DNA of 10,442 bases, taken from assembly GCA_937873255.1 (NCBI GenBank), contig CALMVM010000023.1:1-10442 (forward strand), given 5' to 3'. The translations under genes and the position numbers were made by a program. Below are positions 7,259-10,442 of the stretch, piece by piece (position 1 is the stretch's first letter; each line of letters starts with the position of its first letter). The notes beneath the pieces are model-generated. The model did not search any database. It was given only the letters and a program-made list of their open reading frames with translations, and was not told the origin of the DNA. This DNA is from an uncultured Verrucomicrobiota bacterium. Its GTDB lineage: Bacteria; Verrucomicrobiota; Verrucomicrobiia; Chthoniobacterales; SZAS-18.

Positions 7259-7437
7259 CCGGGCAGATTTTCCATTCACAGGTGATTGCACGCGTCGCCT
7301 TGGCAGATGGACAAAGTCCAGCCAATCCTCGGCCACCAGAGGAACATCGCCGCCTCCATGCTTTTCCCTGAGGCGATCAACGCAATCCAGATCTTCCGTG
7401 TTCGAGGACGACCGCGTTCTCGCTCTTTTTTCCCGAA

Positions 7438-9627
7438 GTGAAACTTCCCTTTGTTCCTGTTGCGATCAGCGCGTTCTTTTTCGTGCGGTTGGTGTTTTCA
7501 GCGGACACACCCCCTCCGGAAGATCCCGCGCGGAAACTTGAACGCACGAGCTTCCAGACCGGCAAACCGTGGAACCCATTGGGGAACCTGCGCGCCGATG
7601 TGGCGATGGTCTACGGCATCGACCCGAGCCTGCCGGAGAGGGTCAGGACGTGGCGTGAGCACGGCTACCGCGTCCATCTGATGACCGGCGTCGCCTGGGG
7701 CGAGTACCAGGATTACCTGTACGGCCGGTTTGACGGGGTGAACCACGAAGACAATGCGCAGACGGATCGCCACGGCCACAAAATCGGCCACGGGGGCGAC
7801 GTGTACTACATGTGCCCGGCGGAAAACTACGGCACCTACCTCTGCACCGGCGTGCAGCGTGGGCTCGACGCCGGAGTGGAGGCGATCCACCTGGAGGAGC
7901 CGGAATTCTGGGCGCGGGCCGGCTGGTCCGAAGGGTTCAAGCGCGAGTGGCTGGCCTATTACCACGAGCCCTGGCAAGCGCCGGACTCGTCGGTCGATGC
8001 ACAATGGCGGGCGTCCAAACTGAAATACTTCCTCTATCGGCGGGCCTTGCAGCAGGTCTTCGACTACGTCCAGGCCTTCAACCGGCGCACGGGCAGGAGC
8101 GTGCGCTGCTACGTGCCCACCCACAGCCTGCTCAATTATGCGCACTGGCACATCGTCAGCCCGGAATCCAGCCTGGCCCGCTTGCAAGGATGCGACGGCT
8201 ACATTGCTCAGGTTTGGACCGGTACGGCCCGCACGCCAAACCGCTTCCGCGGGGTTCTCAAGGAACGAACCTTCGAGACGGCCTTCCTGGAATACGGCGC
8301 GATGCAAAACCTGGTGCGGTCCACGGGGCGGGCGGTCTGGTATCTGGACGATCCCGTGGAGGACAACCCGCGGCATGACTGGACGGACTATCGCGGAAAT
8401 TGGGAGTCCACGCTCATCGCGTCCCTGCTCCAACCCGAAGTGTCGCAATACGAGGTGTCGCCGTGGCCCGAACGGGTCTTCGGCGGGCGCTATCCGCGCG
8501 ACGTGCCGCCGGAACAACGACAGCCGATCCCGCCCGATTACGCCAGCGAGTTGCAGGTCGTCTGGCAGGCGCTCACGAACATGCGGCAGGCGGACGTGCG
8601 GTGGGATTGCGGCACGCAGGGGATCGGGGTGCTCGTAAGTGATTCGCTCATGTTCCAGCGGGAACTGCCGACGCCGAGTGATCCTGACATGGGGCAGTTC
8701 TACGGCCTGGCGATGCCTCTGCTCAAACGTGGCCTGCCGGTCACGCCCGTGCAGTTGGAGAACGCGACCCTGCCCGGTTTCCTCGACGCGCAACGGGTGC
8801 TGATGTTGACCTACCAGGGACAGAAACCGATGACCGCCGACGTGCACGCGGCGCTGGCGGACTGGGTGAAGAAGGGTGGCGTCCTCGTCGTGGCGGACGA
8901 CGACCGGGACCCCTGCAACCACGTGCGCGAATGGTGGAACGAGGACGGCAAGAACGACCGGATTCCGCGCCAGCACCTGTTCGACACGCTGGGGCTGGAG
9001 GACGATGCGTTTGCGGGTGAAGGTGCCACGTTTGTCCCGGTCGGCAAAGGCGGCGCGGTCTGGCTACGCGAAAACCCGGTGAGTCTCGCCCGTAGCGCCG
9101 AGGGGGACGCGCGGCTGGCCGGGATCGTCGCCGACCTCGCCGCCAGGGCCGGCCTGGAGTGGAAGCAGAAGAACTACCTGGCTCTCCGGCGCGGCCCCTA
9201 CGTCGTCGCGGCCGGCCTGGATGAATCGGTCCCGGGCGACCCGAAGGTGCTGGCCGGCCGGTTCGTCGACCTGTTCGATCCCGGGTTGCAGGTTCGGCGT
9301 TCGGTCGCGCTGACGCCGGGAAGCCGGGTGCTCCTGCTGGACCTGGACGCCGTGAAATCGGCGGAACCCAAAGTGGTCGCCTCCTCGTGCGGGGCGATCC
9401 CCGGCAAATCCGACGGCCACCGCGCCGTCTGGACCGTCGAGGGCGTCGGCGACACTCCAGCTGTCGTGATGATCTCCACCGCCAGAGCGCCCCGGGTGCT
9501 CCAGTTGGATCAGAAGACTCTCACCTCGTTTGTTTACAACTCCGCCGAGGGAATGCTGTCCGTGTATTTTCCCAACGAAGCGCGGCCCCGCGAATTGAGC
9601 GTGGAGTTTTCTTCGTCCCAACCATGA
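7438..9627 (+). CDS. Secreted putative glycoside hydrolase: TIM-barrel-like N-terminal half plus GATase-like domain, family not assigned
   Basis: The protein has 729 residues from a GTG start; residues 1-22 are a Sec signal (KLPFVPVAISAFFFV, cleavage near FSA/D). GAAG just before the GTG is a weak ribosome site; the next in-frame ATG would cut off the signal. Residues about 50-390 read like a (beta/alpha)8 glycosidase barrel: VRTWREHGYRVHLMTG, then VEAIHLEEPEFW (147-158) at the place where clan GH-A enzymes carry their acid/base, and TAFLEYGA (281-288) as a possible second acid at E285. Residues about 395-490 (GIGVLVSDSLMF through GGVLVVADDD) resemble the GATase-like trimerisation domain of GH42 beta-galactosidases. 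The C-terminal part, about 600-729, is beta-rich. I do not recognise a characterised family; E153, E154, E156 and E285 are only candidates. The stop overlaps the next start (ATGA), so the two are likely translated together. An alternative is a non-catalytic glycan-binding homologue. Confidence 0.75.
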   Translation: MKLPFVPVAISAFFFVRLVFSADTPPPEDPARKLERTSFQTGKPWNPLGNLRADVAMVYGIDPSLPERVRTWREHGYRVHLMTGVAWGEYQDYLYGRFDGVNHEDNAQTDRHGHKIGHGGDVYYMCPAENYGTYLCTGVQRGLDAGVEAIHLEEPEFWARAGWSEGFKREWLAYYHEPWQAPDSSVDAQWRASKLKYFLYRRALQQVFDYVQAFNRRTGRSVRCYVPTHSLLNYAHWHIVSPESSLARLQGCDGYIAQVWTGTARTPNRFRGVLKERTFETAFLEYGAMQNLVRSTGRAVWYLDDPVEDNPRHDWTDYRGNWESTLIASLLQPEVSQYEVSPWPERVFGGRYPRDVPPEQRQPIPPDYASELQVVWQALTNMRQADVRWDCGTQGIGVLVSDSLMFQRELPTPSDPDMGQFYGLAMPLLKRGLPVTPVQLENATLPGFLDAQRVLMLTYQGQKPMTADVHAALADWVKKGGVLVVADDDRDPCNHVREWWNEDGKNDRIPRQHLFDTLGLEDDAFAGEGATFVPVGKGGAVWLRENPVSLARSAEGDARLAGIVADLAARAGLEWKQKNYLALRRGPYVVAAGLDESVPGDPKVLAGRFVDLFDPGLQVRRSVALTPGSRVLLLDLDAVKSAEPKVVASSCGAIPGKSDGHRAVWTVEGVGDTPAVVMISTARAPRVLQLDQKTLTSFVYNSAEGMLSVYFPNEARPRELSVEFSSSQP

Positions 9628-10442
9628 AACTCCGCCTGCTCACGGGCACTTTGCTGCTGGCCCTCCCGGCATTCCGCTCACCGGCCGCCGACCCCGCCGG
9701 CGCCACCGCGTGGCCGAGGTTTCCAGTTCCCGGCGAAGTCCTTGTCCAGACCGAGGAACAAGACTTCGCCGCGCGCGTTCTGCAACAAACCGCTTCCGGC
9801 CTCGCCGCCAACCACGCGCGCAAAACGCCGCTGGCCAGCCCCTACGTCTGGATCGAGCAGCCCCACCACTCCGATTACAGCCGCTGGCTCCAGGCGTGGA
9901 AGGTCCGCACGAACGTCCCGGTTCACGCCGTGGACGGCGGCGTGTGGGCCCTGGTGCGCGAACTCCAGGCACGGCACATCGTTTCCGGCTACGTCCTCTA
10001 CCGGGCCGCGAACCCGGGTGCCGTCTACAGCACGGCTCCGCCCAGCGATCTCTCCGTCAACCTGGCCACCAGCCTCTGCGGCCCGCTGAACGCCGTCGCC
10101 ATCGAGGAAAAACAACAGTCCCGGGCCGACGCGCTCGGTCTGCGCCAGCTCGCCGACGCCCGCACGCTCACCTACGATGCCCTGCTGAGCGAGCACGACG
10201 GGCAACTGAGTCCGCGCCTCGTCGCCAGCCTCGATCCGCGCAGTCCCATCGCGCGGGACATGGCGGTCGCCTGCGATGCCCCGGTGGTCATCAACTGCCC
10301 CCGCGGCGGCCTGCCGGAAGTGCTGCGCCGCGCCAGGCCGGGCGGCTTCATGTTCGGCTGGGGTCTGGAGGGAGAGGACCAGTGCGTGCGCGACGCCTCC
10401 CGCGCCGGCCTGGAGGTCGTCGCCTCCAACTGGTCCTACGAC
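9624..10442 (+). CDS. GxGYxYP-family secreted protein, N-terminal part (truncated by window end)
   Basis: An open frame of 273 codons runs from ATG 9624 to the last base of the window with no stop. It starts with a Sec signal (MKLRLLTGTLLLALPAF, cleavage near SPAA/D at 22). The following residues contain W-x-E/Q-type and VHAVDGGVWALVRELQARHIVSGYVLY-like segments (given here as a pattern around 100-125), then LSVNLATSLCGPLNAVAIEE (about 142-161), and end in VVASNWSYD. This layout matches the N-terminal region of GxGYxYP-family proteins, which are predicted carbohydrate-active proteins known from gut Bacteroides structures but without an agreed reaction. The diagnostic GxGYxYP motif itself would lie beyond the window. 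The gene shares four bases with the preceding gene, so it is probably co-transcribed and translationally coupled. Everything after 10442 is unknown. Confidence 0.7.
   Translation, partial: MKLRLLTGTLLLALPAFRSPAADPAGATAWPRFPVPGEVLVQTEEQDFAARVLQQTASGLAANHARKTPLASPYVWIEQPHHSDYSRWLQAWKVRTNVPVHAVDGGVWALVRELQARHIVSGYVLYRAANPGAVYSTAPPSDLSVNLATSLCGPLNAVAIEEKQQSRADALGLRQLADARTLTYDALLSEHDGQLSPRLVASLDPRSPIARDMAVACDAPVVINCPRGGLPEVLRRARPGGFMFGWGLEGEDQCVRDASRAGLEVVASNWSYD

Noticed and set aside
7498..8976. Long minus-strand open frame (492 codons) opposite the barrel/GATase gene
   Set aside because: Same reasoning: low-complexity Arg/Val/His-rich translation, no signal or domain, and the + strand frame has a signal peptide and domain structure.

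Overview
The window looks like a chromosomal carbohydrate-degradation locus from a GC-rich Verrucomicrobiota bacterium, probably of the Opitutales/Opitutaceae type. This rests on three things read from the sequence: a LamG-like secreted protein with a PEP-CTERM sorting tail, secreted GH127-type (DUF1680) and DUF4964/DUF5127/DUF4965 proteins alongside a GxGYxYP-family protein, and weak or absent Shine-Dalgarno sequences in front of several genes. The taxonomic call is inference; no rRNA or marker gene is present.

Layout. Positions 1-582 hold no intact gene. They contain a near-perfect 22-bp inverted repeat (27-78), a third direct copy of the same repeat unit (153-177), and a decayed stretch that reads like part of an IS701-type DDE transposase (about 190-315). 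From 583 on, all genes are on the + strand: (1) a Tat-exported GH127/DUF1680 enzyme with a C-terminal CBM66/DUF1080-like module (583-3219); (2) a secreted DUF4964-DUF5127-DUF4965 protein of the 'glutaminase A' superfamily with an extra C-terminal beta-sandwich (about 3474-6113); (3) a LamG-like PEP-CTERM protein (6327-7193) with its own upstream promoter-like sequence and a strong intrinsic terminator (7223-7258); (4) a secreted protein with a probable TIM-barrel glycosidase-like N-terminal half and a GATase-like middle domain, unassigned to any characterised family (7438-9627); (5) a GxGYxYP-family secreted protein (from 9624, running off the window end), overlapping gene 4 by ATGA and so probably translationally coupled.

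How they may work together. Every complete protein, and the partial one, carries an export signal, so the locus acts outside the cytoplasm. GH127 enzymes are known for removing beta-L-arabinofuranosyl units from plant hydroxyproline-rich glycoproteins or arabinans. The DUF4965, GATase-containing and GxGYxYP proteins have no firmly established substrate but fit a plant-glycan or glycoprotein breakdown set. No SusC/SusD pair, transporter, sigma/anti-sigma pair or regulator lies in the window. The least described part is the coupled pair 7438-10442, followed by the DUF4965 protein, whose inherited 'glutaminase' name may be wrong in this context.
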